A DNA stretch of 64,000 nt, from the NCBI GenBank assembly GCA_041480065.1, contig JBGOZF010000004.1, positions 1 through 64,000 of the forward strand, given 5' to 3'. A program made the translations under genes and the position numbers. Positions within the stretch are counted from its first letter, which is position 1. Each line of letters starts with the position of its first letter. The notes under the pieces are model-generated. The model was not told the origin of the DNA. It did not search any database and was given only the letters and a program-made list of their open reading frames with translations. This document shows, one piece after another, positions 63,717-64,000 of the stretch. The stretch is from Fen-999 sp041480065. GTDB taxonomy: Bacteria > Pseudomonadota > Gammaproteobacteria > Burkholderiales > Rhodocyclaceae.

Positions 63717-64000
63717 TTAGCGCGAAGCTGAGGCCACCAGGGTTGTGCGGGCACGGTAGCGTTCGCGCAACCATTTCATGGCCGGGCGTTCAACCAGTCT
63801 GGTCAGCGTCGTGGCCATTGCCAAAGCCAGCGCGATGGCAAGAAGGATCGACAGGTTGACGTCGACGCCCGCCTTCTGCGCTTGCCTGATCACGCCCCAG
63901 CCGATGTTTTCATGAAGCAGATAGAGCGTGTAGTAAATCGCGCCGAGCCAGGCCAGGACCGGGTTGGCCAGAATCGGCAACCTGCCGTTGGCGGCGGTCC
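63717..64000 (-). CDS. Acyltransferase 3 (OafA/YrhL-like), C-terminal part
   Basis: Partial gene, running off the right edge of the window (N-terminus outside). The visible ~94 residues are hydrophobic with segments LGAIYYTLYLLHENIGW and ILLAIALALAMATTLTRLVE, ending in EKPAMKWLRERY-like basic residues (ERPAMKWLRERYRARTT). This is typical of the C-terminus of membrane acyltransferases that O-acetylate sugars. The frame stays open to base 64000. Six bases after it (downstream side) lies the SGNH esterase gene, so the two are probably cotranscribed. Confidence 0.85.
   Translation of the reverse strand, partial: TAANGRLPILANPVLAWLGAIYYTLYLLHENIGWGVIRQAQKAGVDVNLSILLAIALALAMATTLTRLVERPAMKWLRERYRARTTLVASASR

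Overview
The window looks like chromosome of a GC-rich betaproteobacterium, most likely a Rhodocyclales- or Nitrosomonadales-type organism. This rests on gene content (2-oxoglutarate dehydrogenase E2/E3, zapE, mutS, and a complete XrtA/PEP-CTERM exopolysaccharide cluster) and on codon use judged by eye; no taxonomic marker such as rRNA is present. No tRNA, rRNA, CRISPR array or transposase was seen.

Layout. (1) 1-6.6 kb is housekeeping: the 3' end of odhB, lpdA, zapE, a Bcp-type peroxiredoxin, slyD and, convergent, mutS. (2) 6.7-20.4 kb is an accessory lipid/transport block. It holds a PEP-CTERM-associated N-acyl amino acid synthase-like acyltransferase, a LolA-like periplasmic protein, a LolD-like ABC ATPase, a DUF1302-type outer-membrane barrel and one PEP-CTERM protein behind a near-perfect sigma-54 promoter with an IHF site. 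It continues with a 4-cresol dehydrogenase/vanillyl-alcohol oxidase-type flavoenzyme, a thioester-reductase-like SDR, an acyl-CoA synthetase, a PP-loop amidotransferase and two FtsX-type permeases. I propose this as a biosynthesis-plus-export system for a long-chain N-acyl amino acid or derivative; that is inference. (3) 20.5-47.3 kb is the XrtA exopolysaccharide operon on the + strand: export lipoprotein, chain-length protein, tyrosine kinase, outer-membrane TIGR03016-type protein, ATPase, wecB, deacetylase, FemAB, exosortase A fused to EpsI, several GT4 glycosyltransferases, three asparagine-synthase-like proteins, a GDP-mannose dehydrogenase-like enzyme, a transglutaminase-like protein, an O-antigen-ligase-like protein, a methyltransferase and a second deacetylase.

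(4) 47.3-64 kb is a mosaic accessory region with frequent strand switches: a fourth asparagine-synthase-like protein, a secreted lyase-like protein, a B12/radical SAM protein, a second radical SAM protein with a glycosyltransferase, a methyltransferase, two Kelch-type secreted proteins (one with two PKD domains), a flippase, a TPR-like periplasmic protein, an SGNH esterase and an acyltransferase 3 running off the end. It contains a decayed copy of one Kelch gene (three in-frame stops) and a repeated methyltransferase 5' end, evidence of duplication and insertion.

How it works together: the XrtA cluster would build, polymerise and export a surface polysaccharide that may contain uronic acid and N-acetylmannosamine-type sugars, while exosortase A processes PEP-CTERM proteins such as the one at 10.9 kb and releases them into the matrix. 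The flanking esterase, acyltransferase, lyase-like and Kelch/PKD proteins are plausible polymer-modifying or matrix proteins.
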